DNA of 47,953 nucleotides from Ectothiorhodospiraceae bacterium. GTDB lineage: Bacteria > Pseudomonadota > Gammaproteobacteria > Nitrococcales > Aquisalimonadaceae. Within the stretch, counting starts at the first letter, position 1. Each line of letters opens with the position of its first letter. The stretch is taken from positions 1-47,953 of the forward strand of contig JAFIFV010000039.1 of assembly GCA_020831845.1 (NCBI GenBank), written 5' to 3'. Shown here piece by piece: positions 16,432-24,824 of the stretch. The notes under the pieces are model-generated. The model had not been told where the DNA came from. It saw only the letters and a program-made list of their open reading frames with translations, and searched no databases. The position numbers were made by a program, and so were the translations under genes.

Positions 16432-17337
16432 TCAGCGCAATACTGCTTCTCCCCTGAGCCGCTCTGCGAGCAGGTCGATGAATGCCCTTACCTTGGCCGT
16501 CGGGCGGCGACCTTCCCGATGCACGATATGCACGGGCAGCGGCGCTGCCTCGAAGTCATCAAGAACCGTGACCAATTCGCCGCGCTCCAGCTGAGGAGCG
16601 ATCTGATAGGAAAGCAGGCGGGTCACGCCCCAGCCGGCCGCCGCCGCCTCTACGGCACCTTCGTTGGTGTTGATGACCAGGCGTGGCGGCAAACGGTATG
16701 ACACGCCGTTCTCCCCAGCTACCGGGAATAAGGTCCACGCCGGCTGCAACGAGAGGCCACGTGCCATGACGATGCGATGCCGACTCAGGTCGTCAGGATG
16801 CATTGGCCACCCATGGCGTTCGAAGTAATCCGGGGAACCGCATATCACGCGCCGCACCTGCCCAACGCGCGCGGCTCGTAGCGATGAATCAGGCAACTGG
16901 CCGATCCGCACCGCCACGTCGAAACCCTCATCGACCAGATTGACGATTCGATCCAGGAACACGGCGTTGGCGTTGACCTCAGGGTAGCCCTCCAGGTAGT
17001 CGAGCAGCGTAGGCAATACGAACAGCCTGCCGAACAGTACCGGTGCAGTCACGTTGAGCTGGCCCCGGGGCGTGGCAGCAAGTCCCGTTGCAGATTCATC
17101 GGCTTCCTTGAGGTCCTGCAGAATGCGCCGGCAGTCATCGAGATAGCTCGCTCCTGCCTCGGTCACCCCCACCATTCGGGTCGTACGGGTCAGCAGGCGC
17201 ACACCCAGCCGCTCCTCCAGCTCGGCGACGGCACGCGTTACCGCGGGAGGCGAAAGCCGCAGGTGACGGGCCGCGCCGGCGAAACTTCCCGCGTCCGCAA
17301 CGGCGATGAACACCGTCATCAGATGAAAGCGATCCAT
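16432..17337 (-). CDS. LysR-family transcriptional regulator
   Basis: The protein has 301 residues. The winged HTH at residues 1-60 reads DRFHLMTVFIAVADAGSFAG, then LSPPAVTRAVAELEERLGVRLL with TRTTRMVGVTEAG. A periplasmic-binding-protein-like effector domain covers about 90-295 (GQLNVTAPVLFGRLFVLPTL and GVTRLLSYQIAPQLERGELV). It is divergent from the AhpD-like and PNPOx genes across a short AT-rich region with repeated TATTC/GAATA half-sites, so it most likely regulates those genes and itself. The stop is 31 bases beyond that of the methyltransferase gene, tail to tail. The inducer is unknown. Confidence 0.93.
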   Translation of the reverse strand: MDRFHLMTVFIAVADAGSFAGAARHLRLSPPAVTRAVAELEERLGVRLLTRTTRMVGVTEAGASYLDDCRRILQDLKEADESATGLAATPRGQLNVTAPVLFGRLFVLPTLLDYLEGYPEVNANAVFLDRIVNLVDEGFDVAVRIGQLPDSSLRAARVGQVRRVICGSPDYFERHGWPMHPDDLSRHRIVMARGLSLQPAWTLFPVAGENGVSYRLPPRLVINTNEGAVEAAAAGWGVTRLLSYQIAPQLERGELVTVLDDFEAAPLPVHIVHREGRRPTAKVRAFIDLLAERLRGEAVLR

Positions 17338-17342
17338 TTAAT

Positions 17343-17396
17343 TATTCCAATTATTGAAATATTAAATTCTATTCTACGAATATTCTTCCTGGAATA
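17343..17396. promoter_or_regulatory. AT-rich operator array between lysR and ahpD-like gene
   Basis: TATTC half-sites face GAATA or GAAATA half-sites in series: 17343-17347 with 17356-17361, 17370-17382 (TATTC-N3-GAATA), and 17381-17396 (TATTC-N6-GAATA). The stretch is strikingly AT-rich against its surroundings. LysR regulators typically bind interrupted dyads in such divergent gaps, so these are probable binding sites overlapping the promoters. Confidence 0.6.
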
Positions 17397-17482
17397 GAAA
17401 TTACGCATGATGGTTGGCGCCAGCAGCCCCACGCTGCAGCGCCGCTCTCAGCGGCACACTCGAAGCCCAGAGGAGCTTTGTC

Positions 17483-18028
17483 ATGAGTCGTATCAGTGTC
17501 GTAAGCCCGGAAACCGCCAATGCCGAGCAGAAAGCCTTGTTCAGCGCCATCCAGTCCCAGCTTGGCATGGTGCCGAACTTCCTGAAGGTATTCGCTAACT
17601 CACCCGCAGCCTTGCAGGCTTTTCTCGGCCTGCATGGGATCGCCAAGGCAGGCAGTCTCGACCTGCAAACGCGAGAGCGTATCGCCTTGGCATTGGCAGA
17701 GCAGAACGCCTGCGAGTATTGCCTCTCCGCGCATTCCGCCCTCGCCAAAGGCGCCGGCCTCTCGCCCGAGGAGATAGCCATCAATCGCCGAGGAGCCAGC
17801 CAGGACGCCAAGGCCGCGGCCGCAGTCACCTTCGCTCGCGCCTTGGTCGAGCATACCGGGGAAGTCACCACGACCGAGCTGCAGGCCGTACGCGATGCCG
17901 GCTATGGTGACGCCGAGATTGTGGAGATCATTACCCATGTGGGCTTGAACCTGCTGACCAACATCCTTGGCAAGGCAAGCCGAGTGGAGATCGATTTCGA
18001 CAGGGTCGCCGTGGGTTCAGCCGCCTGA
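17483..18028 (+). CDS. Carboxymuconolactone decarboxylase / AhpD-like protein
   Basis: The protein has 181 residues, all helical. The CMD-domain active-site motif ACEYCLSAHSALAKGAGLS is at about 77-95, with the CxxC pair and following His of AhpD-type thiol-disulfide enzymes. The N-terminus (SPETANAEQKALFSAIQSQ, LGMVPNFLKVFANSP) matches the peroxidase-related subgroup. The expected role is reduction of peroxides or a related redox reaction; ring-cleavage chemistry is less likely given CxxC. ATG 17483 has AGGAG eight bases before it. The PNPOx-fold gene follows after 55 bases, and the two probably form the LysR-controlled operon. Confidence 0.9.
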   Translation: MSRISVVSPETANAEQKALFSAIQSQLGMVPNFLKVFANSPAALQAFLGLHGIAKAGSLDLQTRERIALALAEQNACEYCLSAHSALAKGAGLSPEEIAINRRGASQDAKAAAAVTFARALVEHTGEVTTTELQAVRDAGYGDAEIVEIITHVGLNLLTNILGKASRVEIDFDRVAVGSAA

Positions 18029-18083
18029 CCCATGCCCCGTGGCGCCGCCCGGAGCGGGACGGCGCCATACCAAGGAGTTCGTC

Positions 18084-18665
<582 letters not shown>

Positions 18666-18868
18666 CGGCTCGTGTCCTGACTGCTGACGTCACCCTCGGT
18701 GGCAGCGGTTCGATGCGTGCCTACGTGCCATTCCCCGAAAATGGCTTCAGATCCCAAGAGACGGGCCTCCTGGAGTACGAGCACGTTTGAGATGAGGGTC
18801 AACCTCGAGTATGTCATTGTATTCGGAACGTCAATCCACCTGACGTTCAAAAGGGAAGGCATAAGCCC

Positions 18869-19789
18869 ATGCACACGGTCCTTGGCGCCAATGGAGTTAT
18901 CGGTCAGGCGCTTTCGCAGGCCCTCGTCTCGCAGGGCGCCCGGGTTCGACAGGTGAGTCGCAGTCCGAGGCGGGTAAGCGCAACCGACGAGACGTTTGCA
19001 GCCGACCTGCTGGATGCAGAAGCGACCGCACGCGCTGTCGAGGGGAGCGAAGTGGCGTATCTCGTCGCTGGCCTCAAGTACGAAGCGGCTGTCTGGCAGC
19101 AGCAGTGGCCAAGCGTGATGCGCAACGCGATCGATGCCTGCAAACAGCATGGCTGCCGCCTTGTTTTCTTCGACAACGTGTACGCCTACGGCAAGGTTGA
19201 TGGCGTGATGACGGAACAGACGCCATTCAATCCGATCAGCAGGAAGGGCGAGGTGCGTGCAAGGATTGCAACAATGCTGCTGGACGAGATGCAAGGCGGC
19301 AGTCTGCGGGCGATGATCGTCCGTTCTGCGGACTTCTACGGTCCGGGCGCGATGCAGAGCTTTCCGCACGCCACCGTCTTCGAACGTCTGAAAAAAGGAA
19401 AAACTCCGCAGTGGATCGGCAATCCCAGAGCGGTGCACACCTTTACCTATACACCCGATGCCGGTCGCGCTCTGGCTGTGCTGGGGAATTCAGCGGGGGC
19501 GTATGGACAGACATGGCATGTTCCGACCACCAGGGAGCCGCTCACGGGCGAGGACTTCGTTCGACTGGCCTGCGAGTGCGCCGGCCGCCCCTACAAGCTG
19601 CAAGTTGCTCCGTCCTGGATGCTCCGCGTGATGGGACTCCTCAACCCGCTGCTTCGCGAGAACATGGAGATGATGTATCAGTTCGAGCATGACTACCGCT
19701 TTGACAGCAGCAAGATCGAAGCGGCCTACGACCTCCGGCCGACAGCATACCGCCCCGGCATCAGCGAGGTGCTGAGGTACAGCGCCTAG
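18869..19789 (+). CDS. NAD-dependent epimerase/dehydratase family protein (extended SDR)
   Basis: The protein has 306 residues. The N-terminal nucleotide motif is degenerate but recognisable, LGANGVIGQALSQAL (GxxGxxG as GANGVIG), preceded by only four residues, so the first beta strand is short. VAYLVAGLKYEAAVW and LVFFDNVYAYGKVDG follow. The usual catalytic YxxxK is not clear: the equivalent region reads NPISRKGEVRARIATML. The rest (MIVRSADFYGPGA, FTYTPDAGRALAVLG) is typical of extended SDRs. It may be a binding or atypical reductase member. Its start has GGGAAGG within 15 bases upstream. It sits alone before the CYTH gene. Confidence 0.85.
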   Translation: MHTVLGANGVIGQALSQALVSQGARVRQVSRSPRRVSATDETFAADLLDAEATARAVEGSEVAYLVAGLKYEAAVWQQQWPSVMRNAIDACKQHGCRLVFFDNVYAYGKVDGVMTEQTPFNPISRKGEVRARIATMLLDEMQGGSLRAMIVRSADFYGPGAMQSFPHATVFERLKKGKTPQWIGNPRAVHTFTYTPDAGRALAVLGNSAGAYGQTWHVPTTREPLTGEDFVRLACECAGRPYKLQVAPSWMLRVMGLLNPLLRENMEMMYQFEHDYRFDSSKIEAAYDLRPTAYRPGISEVLRYSA

Positions 19790-19837
19790 CCCGTGGCTCA
19801 CATTGAACGGTGGGCGGTAGAGGAAAGTGGAGAAACC

Positions 19838-20350
19838 GTGGCAAGGAATATCGAGATCAAGGCGAGGTCGCGCGACTTTGCGTCGCAAGGGCGCATAGCC
19901 GCCCAGCTTGCAGACGGCCCACCCGTGGTGATCCAGCAGGAGGATACCTTCTTCCATGTGCCGCGGGGGCGGCTCAAGCTCCGCGAGTTTGGGGACGGGA
20001 CGGGGGAGTTGATCCAGTATGACCGGCCGGATTCCCCTGGACCCAAGCAATCGACTTATGTTCGTACACCGGCAAGCGAGCCTCATTCACTCAAGGCGGC
20101 GTTGGCGGCTGCGCTCGGGGTGCGCGCAGTGGTCAGGAAGCGGCGTACGCTGTTTCTTGTAGAAGAAACGAGAATCCACCTGGACGAAGTGGCAGAGCTT
20201 GGGCAGTTCCTCGAACTGGAGGTTGTGCTCCGGACGGAGCAGTCCGAGGCGGAAGGGCGCATGATCGCGGACAGGCTGATGTCAGAGCTTGGGGTTGATC
20301 CTTCGGACCTGGTCTCCAGGGCGTACGTGGATCTCTTGCCGCCCAAGTGA
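19838..20350 (+). CDS. CYTH domain protein (class IV adenylate cyclase / thiamine-triphosphatase fold)
   Basis: The protein has 170 residues and starts MARNIEIKARSRDF, matching the ExExK-type N-terminal signature of the CYTH tunnel fold (here EIKAR). Later strands carry paired basic and acidic residues: GRLKLREFG, ELIQYDRP, AVVRKRRTLFLVEETRIHLDEV and FLELEVVL. Family members bind triphosphates with divalent metal and act as class IV adenylate cyclases, triphosphatases or unknown phosphohydrolases. GTG 19838 is preferred because GGAG lies six bases upstream and the family begins here; an in-frame GTG at 19793 lacks a site. Whether it makes cAMP is open; it is not linked to the class III cyclase. 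Confidence 0.85.
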   Translation: MARNIEIKARSRDFASQGRIAAQLADGPPVVIQQEDTFFHVPRGRLKLREFGDGTGELIQYDRPDSPGPKQSTYVRTPASEPHSLKAALAAALGVRAVVRKRRTLFLVEETRIHLDEVAELGQFLELEVVLRTEQSEAEGRMIADRLMSELGVDPSDLVSRAYVDLLPPK

Positions 20351-20437
20351 TCCGCCCGGCGAAGCAGGGAGCCAGCAGCCCGAGGGTCGCAGTTCACCTT
20401 GGGCGATTTGTGCTGGCAGCCAAAGGAGGGAGGCAAA

Positions 20438-20821
20438 ATGAGGGATGAAACGTTGATCGGAGAACTGGAGGCTGTGGAGCAGGCCTTCAATCAGGCCATT
20501 GTATCCAACGACGTCGCGCAGATTTCAGCCTGCATCTCCGAGGACTGGGTGTTGGTGACGCCGGAGGTTGGGCCAGTGCCCCGGGAGCGGTTCCTGGAGG
20601 CAGTCGCCCAAGGCGTTCTGAGTCACGACACCATGACCAAAGACGTCGATCGCGTTCGTGTCTATGGTGATGTCGCGATCGTCACGGGGCGTGGTCGCAA
20701 CACGGGCAAGTTCAAGGGGCAGGCCATCGGCGCCGATGAATGGGTTACGGACGTTTACGTGAAAACCAGCGGCCGCTGGATATGCGTTCTTACCCACTTG
20801 ACGCCCGTTGCCGGGGCTTGA
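20438..20821 (+). CDS. NTF2-like / DUF4440 protein
   Basis: The protein has 127 residues. The cone-shaped alpha+beta NTF2 fold is seen in LEAVEQAFNQAIVSNDVAQISACISEDWV, followed by GPVPRERFLEAVAQG, VRVYGDVAIVTGRGRNTG and a closing WICVLTHLTPV strand. These proteins include steroid isomerases, SnoaL-type cyclases and many uncharacterised binding proteins; nothing here fixes a substrate. ATG 20438 follows AAAGGAGGG with ideal spacing. Its stop at 20821 is 37 bases before the start of another NTF2-like gene, so the pair may be cotranscribed. Confidence 0.85.
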   Translation: MRDETLIGELEAVEQAFNQAIVSNDVAQISACISEDWVLVTPEVGPVPRERFLEAVAQGVLSHDTMTKDVDRVRVYGDVAIVTGRGRNTGKFKGQAIGADEWVTDVYVKTSGRWICVLTHLTPVAGA

Positions 20822-20858
20822 TGCGCCAGGCGTTTTAAAGCATGGAGCGGAGGCTGGA

Positions 20859-21242
20859 TTGACTCCCAAAGAGATGCGATCGCTCGTCGACGCCTACATT
20901 GATGCCTACAACCGCATGGACATTGACGACATGCTTGCGGTCGTTCATCCGGAGGTTGAGTTCCAGAGCATGTCCGATGGGGTCGTGAATGCACGGGCAA
21001 ATGGCGTCGCCGAACTCAGGGCTCTCGCCGAGCAGTCGCTGGCGTTGTTCTCCGAAAGACGCCAGCTCGTCGAGTCGTTTGAAGTCCAGGGCTCCCGCGC
21101 GGTAGCGTCCATCGCATTTCGTGCCGTGGTCGCCGATGACCTGCCGAACGGCTGGACGAAGGGCCGGGTTGTGAACGTTTCCGGCCGCTCTGAGTTCGAC
21201 TTCCGGGACGGGGCGATCTTCAGAATTGTGGACATCAGCTAA
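20859..21242 (+). CDS. SnoaL-like / NTF2-fold protein
   Basis: The protein has about 127 residues. It begins LTPKEMRSLVDAYIDAYNRM, then DDMLAVVHPEVEFQSMS, then strands VESFEVQGSRAVASIAFRAVV and a final FDFRDGAIFRIVDIS, a standard SnoaL-like layout. TTG 20859 is taken as start because CGGAGG lies five bases before it; ATG 20874 is the alternative. A longer frame reaching 20808 overlaps the previous gene and has no ribosome site. The two adjacent NTF2-like genes are not close paralogues. No catalytic residues are assigned. Confidence 0.78.
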   Translation: MTPKEMRSLVDAYIDAYNRMDIDDMLAVVHPEVEFQSMSDGVVNARANGVAELRALAEQSLALFSERRQLVESFEVQGSRAVASIAFRAVVADDLPNGWTKGRVVNVSGRSEFDFRDGAIFRIVDIS

Positions 21243-21341
21243 CCGCGCTCACGCGGCAGGGATTTCGGTCAGCCGGACCATCTGCGCGCTTCGCGCCCGG
21301 CCGCCGCGCATATTGGCTTCTGGCTTCGAAGGATAAGAACA

Positions 21342-21788
21342 ATGGTGATCACGTTTGCCGTAAACCAAAGCATCACTGTGGAACAGTTCATCGGCGTACT
21401 GAAGCGCTCGACACTGGGGGAGCGTCGTCCGGTGGAGGATCGCCAGTGCATGGAAGGGATGGTTCAGAATGCGAACCTGACTGTCACCGCCTGGGACGGT
21501 GAGACCCTGGTGGGGGTTGCGCGGTCGGTCACCGACTTCCACTATGCCTGCTATCTCTCCGATCTGGCGGTGGATGTCGGGTACCAGAACGCAGGCATCG
21601 GCCGAGAACTTGTTCGGCGCACCCAGGACGAGGTGGGCCCGCGGTGCAAGGTCAGGCTCATCAGCGCGCCCGCCGCGATGGCCTACTATCCCAGGATCGG
21701 ATTCACTCGGAATCTGAACTGCTGGGAGCTTGCGCCTCACGGAACCGGGGAGGCGGGCAACACGGCGACGGAGTCCACGACAACGTGA
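21342..21788 (+). CDS. GNAT-family N-acetyltransferase
   Basis: The protein has 148 residues. After an N-terminal helix pair it shows the GNAT core: LTVTAWDGETLVGVARSVTD, CYLSDLAVDVGYQNAGIGREL (acetyl-CoA pyrophosphate loop, Q/RxxGxG/A as QNAGIG), and APAAMAYYPRIGFTRN at the C-terminal strand. It transfers an acetyl group from acetyl-CoA to an amine; the acceptor is unknown. AAGGATAAG precedes ATG 21342. The stop codon lies inside a 21-base repeat terminus. A second GNAT gene follows 50 bases later, but the two proteins are from different subgroups. Confidence 0.9.
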   Translation: MVITFAVNQSITVEQFIGVLKRSTLGERRPVEDRQCMEGMVQNANLTVTAWDGETLVGVARSVTDFHYACYLSDLAVDVGYQNAGIGRELVRRTQDEVGPRCKVRLISAPAAMAYYPRIGFTRNLNCWELAPHGTGEAGNTATESTTT

Positions 21789-21804
21789 ATACTTCAGCGC
21801 TTCC
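21784..21804 (-). repeat. Solo terminus of the MITE-like repeat
   Basis: The 21 bases are the reverse complement of the terminus seen at 44629 (GGAAGCGCTGAAGTATTCAC). They contain the stop codon of the upstream acetyltransferase. No second terminus or interior is recognisable within the next gene gap. Confidence 0.6.
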
Positions 21805-21838
21805 CTCGTGCCCGCAGGTCACCTGGACGTTCTGCGAC

Positions 21839-22327
21839 ATGCGTGAAACCATCACACTACGGTCGGCACAGGCCGGGGAGAGCGGACTGCTGAGCGAACT
21901 GGCTTGTCGGTCCAAGGCCTACTGGGGCTACTCCAGGGAATTCATGGAGGCGTGTCGAAAAGAACTATCTGAGTCTGAATCCGGCCTCTTTGGCCCGTCC
22001 CGTTATTGCACCGTTGCGGAGTTCAACGGGACAGTCGTTGGGTACTATGCTCTTCAAAGCCTCGCGCCGGATGAATGCGAGCTGGAGGCGCTTTTTGTAG
22101 AGCCGCGACACATCGGGCAAGGTATCGGTCGGGCGTTAATTGAGCACGCTAAATCCCGGGCCCGGCGCAATGGTGCCAGGTTCATGGTTATCCAGGCCGA
22201 TCCCAATGCCGTGAAGTTCTACCTTGCGGCAGGAGGCGTTCAGGTCGGGGAGCGTGAGTCCGGCAGTATTCCTGGCCGGTACTTGCCGGAATTCGAAATC
22301 GTGCTTGGCGCAGAGAAAACCGCATAA
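21839..22327 (+). CDS. GNAT-family N-acetyltransferase
   Basis: The protein has 162 residues. It starts RETITLRSAQAGESGLLSEL, then AYWGYSREFMEACRKEL (a subgroup trait), YCTVAEFNGTVVGYYALQSL, and the acetyl-CoA motif ELEALFVEPRHIGQGIGRAL, followed by VIQADPNAVKFYLAAGG. The Q/RxxGxG/A loop is intact (HIGQGIG). The acceptor is unknown. ATG 21839 lacks a strong ribosome site, so the true start may differ by a few codons, but the fold begins here. It is close behind the first GNAT gene and possibly transcribed with it. Confidence 0.9.
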   Translation: MRETITLRSAQAGESGLLSELACRSKAYWGYSREFMEACRKELSESESGLFGPSRYCTVAEFNGTVVGYYALQSLAPDECELEALFVEPRHIGQGIGRALIEHAKSRARRNGARFMVIQADPNAVKFYLAAGGVQVGERESGSIPGRYLPEFEIVLGAEKTA

Positions 22328-22409
22328 CAAGTTTACGCCGCGCTACATGTGGTTTCGCCATCTGACATTGCCCTCTGAGCTGGTTCGTTACGTCATTGAG
22401 GAGGAAAGC

Positions 22410-22832
22410 ATGGATACTTCCACCCCGAAAACCGGTAGTTGCTTGTGCGGCTCAGTCCGTGTCGTGGCGAGGCCAAAGAGCCACAGTATCGGTGCATGTC
22501 ACTGTGATATGTGTCGCAAATGGGGCGGCGGCCCCCTTTTTGCGGCCGAATGCGAAGGTAACGTGAGTTTCGAAGGCGCTGACCTCATTTCCACCTTTTC
22601 ATCCTCGGAATGGGCCGAGCGCGGCTTTTGCCGGAAGTGTGGCACGCATTTGTTCTACCGCCTGACGCAGGAGGGGCACTACGCGATTCCTGTCGGGTTG
22701 CTTGACGACGAGGGCGAATGGAAGCTTGCGGAGCAGATATTTGTCGACAGGAAGCCTTCGTTCTATTCGTTTGCGGAGAAAACCAGGAATCTTACAGAGG
22801 CGGAGGTGTTCGCCCAGTATTCCGGCGAATGA
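22410..22832 (+). CDS. GFA family protein (Gfa-like zinc-binding)
   Basis: The protein has 140 residues. All zinc ligands of the glutathione-dependent formaldehyde-activating-enzyme fold are present: CLCGSVRV near 11-13, CHCDMCRKWGG near 30-40 and GFCRKCGTHLFY near 80. The family includes formaldehyde-activating enzymes and many centromere-V-like proteins without known substrate. It probably acts on a thiol adduct in the cytoplasm. GAGGAGGA precedes ATG 22410. A second, distinct GFA gene is at 41309. Confidence 0.9.
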   Translation: MDTSTPKTGSCLCGSVRVVARPKSHSIGACHCDMCRKWGGGPLFAAECEGNVSFEGADLISTFSSSEWAERGFCRKCGTHLFYRLTQEGHYAIPVGLLDDEGEWKLAEQIFVDRKPSFYSFAEKTRNLTEAEVFAQYSGE

Positions 22833-22984
22833 GGTCACGCGATGGTGCATGGTGTAAGGGGCGGATTACTGCCTGTTGTCAGAATGCCTGGCCGTCAGGT
22901 CGCCGGATATTACAGCCAAGGCTGGTCCAAGTCCTCGTCGCCGAATAACGGGTCAGGCAGGGAAATCCCCGGGCAGTGCTCGGA

Positions 22985-23347
22985 ATGAAGAGGTTGGCTT
23001 TGATATGGCTCGTTGTCTCCGGCGCTGCGGCTGCTGCTCCCGAACCAGAATTCTGGCTGTGCTCGGGCTATGTGCTTGACGCTCGAACAGGCGAGGGAAC
23101 CGATAGCCGGTCCGTCTTCGTGAAACTGACCGAACAGGGCGCCGGCAGTCTCGCGAAGTTCAGCGAGGCGAATGGCGGTAAACCCATCCGCGTCATGGTG
23201 GATGGTCGCCGGTTTGCCAGGTTTGCGGTGTGGGCTCAGGGGGGTAGCACGTTGCGCGCTGAGTTCGGTTCCGGAGAGGATGCGAGGGCCTGGCAACGCA
23301 CCATAGCCGGAAAGTTGCCGGCGGCCCCATGTGGCGCATCCGAGTGA
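22985..23347 (+). CDS. Exported protein resembling the SecDF P1 head subdomain
   Basis: The protein has 120 residues. A short signal peptide (MKRLALIWLVVSGAAAAAPE) is followed by about 100 residues. These resemble the periplasmic P1 head of SecD: SVFVKLTEQGAGSLAKFSEANGG-type helix, KPIRVMVDGRRF strand, then GSGEDARAWQRTIAGKL. In SecD that module contacts translocating chains. Here it stands alone with no SecDF membrane part, so it is presumably a periplasmic free-standing module with unknown role. Two cysteines (Cys27 in WLCSGY and one near the C-terminus) could form a disulfide. ATG 22985 precedes the signal peptide; a GTG at 22976 is the only extension. Confidence 0.6.
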   Translation: MKRLALIWLVVSGAAAAAPEPEFWLCSGYVLDARTGEGTDSRSVFVKLTEQGAGSLAKFSEANGGKPIRVMVDGRRFARFAVWAQGGSTLRAEFGSGEDARAWQRTIAGKLPAAPCGASE

Positions 23348-23427
23348 GTCTGTCTCCGGGCTGAGGGTCGTCCACCGGCCATCGATTAGTATTGGTGCCA
23401 GGGAGCCGCACAGGATGGAGGGAAACC

Positions 23428-23778
23428 ATGCAAGTCAAACGCATCATGGCCAACACGGCGACATCCGAGCTCAGCAAGGCCGAAGCCTTCTACGGCGATA
23501 TTCTGGGTCTTGAACTCCTCATGGACCACGGCTGGTTTCAAACGTATGGTTCAGACGCGCGAATGACGATTCAGGTGAGTTTTGGTTCTGAGGGCGGTTC
23601 CGGGACTCCGGTGCCTGATTTGTCCATCGAAGTGGACGACGTTGAAGCGGCGTTGGCACGGTTCAAGGAGGCGAACGTCCCGATTGAGTACGGGCCGGTA
23701 AGCGAACCCTGGGGGGTGCGGAGATTCTACGTTCGGGACCCGTTCGGGAAGCTTGTCAATATCTTGCAGCACGAATGA
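23428..23778 (+). CDS. VOC family protein
   Basis: The protein has 116 residues. It starts VKRIMANTATSELSKAEAFYGDILGLELL, with LSIEVDDVEAALARFKEANV as the second module and FYVRDPFGKLVNILQHE at the end. The canonical metal-ligand residues are partly absent (the first strand has Asn in place of His), which favours a binding or resistance role over glyoxalase-type catalysis. ATG 23428 follows GGAGGGA. It stands alone among other small accessory genes and differs from the two VOC proteins near the start of the window. Confidence 0.88.
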   Translation: MQVKRIMANTATSELSKAEAFYGDILGLELLMDHGWFQTYGSDARMTIQVSFGSEGGSGTPVPDLSIEVDDVEAALARFKEANVPIEYGPVSEPWGVRRFYVRDPFGKLVNILQHE

Positions 23779-23847
23779 CCGGATGGTCTCCGGCAATCGC
23801 CTCGGCGGTGCCTCGGTCATGCACGCGCCACAGACGGAGTAGCGGGA

Positions 23848-24210
23848 ATGAGCAATCGGGTGCAGTGGCTGATGGAGGATATCCAGGTCCGGAGTGAACA
23901 CCTCCACGCGCTGGTATGCAGATTACGTTCGTTGATCGCTTCGGTCGCCCCCGATGCCACCGAAGGTGTGAAGTATGGGGGGCTGTTGTACTCGCTGAAC
24001 GGGCCGGTGTGCGGCGTCTTCGCCTATAAGCACCATGTCTCCCTGGAGTTTTCCAATGGAACGGAGCTGGCTGATCCCTGCCGGGTGCTGGAGGGCGGCG
24101 GCAAGCATCGGCGTCACATCAAGCTGAAGAGCGAGCGGGATATCGAGACCAGACAGGTGGAGGATTACCTGAGGCGCGCTTTCGGGGAAGGGAACGCGGA
24201 CGGACTGTAG
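23848..24210 (+). CDS. DUF1801 domain protein
   Basis: The protein has 120 residues. LVCRLRSLIASVAPDATEGVKYG leads into GLLYSLNGPVCGVFAYKHHVSLEFSNG, followed by LADPCRVLEGGGKHRRHIKL and a helical end, the standard DUF1801 order. The function of the family is unsettled. It starts at ATG 23848 behind GGAGTAGCGGGA. It is only distantly similar to the DUF1801 protein at 1175. Confidence 0.85.
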   Translation: MSNRVQWLMEDIQVRSEHLHALVCRLRSLIASVAPDATEGVKYGGLLYSLNGPVCGVFAYKHHVSLEFSNGTELADPCRVLEGGGKHRRHIKLKSERDIETRQVEDYLRRAFGEGNADGL

Positions 24211-24332
24211 GGAAGGGTTTGTCAAGAGAATCGCCAGCGGTGAGATGTCGCGGGTGGCCTGCTTGAAGTAGGAGCGTCTCCCGGATACGATTCGCACAGG
24301 ATTTATAATCAGCTCAAGGAAGGAGCTCCGGT

Positions 24333-24779
24333 ATGAAACGCAGGACTGATCTCGTCAGGAAATGGGAAACTGACCGCTCCACCGTCAGCGAGTTTTTCAT
24401 TGCAGGTGCCCAGCCCGATGAAATAGTGCGCGGATACATGCTTGAGCGCCCGGGGCCGGACACGACGCGGCCTGGGCTTCGCAAGCGTATCCCAGAAGGC
24501 TGCTACGAACTGAAGTGGCAGACCAGAACGAACCTGCCTGGCGTTCGCCCCTACCTGCCCGTCCCCTGGTTATACAATCTTCATGTACCCGATACCCGGT
24601 ACATATACATCCATAACGGAAACTTCCCTCACCATACTGATGGTTGCCTTCTTATAGGCACGACCCGTCTGGAGAACATGGTCGGGGTGAGCGTGGAGGC
24701 CTTGCTCAGATTCAAGGCTTACCTTGAGCGTGTCGGTATCGAGAATGTGACCCTGCGGATTACCTCGCAGTACGAGTAA
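24333..24779 (+). CDS. DUF5675 family protein
   Basis: The protein has 148 residues. The diagnostic core is EFFIAGAQPDEIVRGYMLERPG, then RKRIPEGCYELKWQ, VPDTRYIYIHNGNFPHHTDG and CLLIGTT. The HTDGCLLIG segment recalls the His-Gly-Cys pocket of L,D-transpeptidases, and DUF5675 proteins often occur in phage and secretion loci, but no activity is established. AAGGAAGGAG lies before ATG 24333, and a TATAAT hexamer at 24304-24309 may be a -10 box, without a clear -35. It lies nine bases before a possible longer start of the next gene, suggesting cotranscription. Confidence 0.8.
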   Translation: MKRRTDLVRKWETDRSTVSEFFIAGAQPDEIVRGYMLERPGPDTTRPGLRKRIPEGCYELKWQTRTNLPGVRPYLPVPWLYNLHVPDTRYIYIHNGNFPHHTDGCLLIGTTRLENMVGVSVEALLRFKAYLERVGIENVTLRITSQYE

Positions 24780-24824
24780 AACGGTTCCATGAGCCGCTGG
24801 CGGCGTCCTTTCCAGGTGAAGTCT

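Noticed and set aside
21243..21341. GC-rich stretch before the first GNAT gene with GCGCGCTTCGCGC-like inverted repeats
   Set aside because: The palindromes are short and of the kind common in GC-rich DNA; there is no T-run and no match to the repeat family.
24292..24309. TATAAT at 24304-24309 as a complete promoter
   Set aside because: The hexamer is perfect, but no -35-like box lies 16-18 bases upstream; it is mentioned only with the DUF5675 gene.
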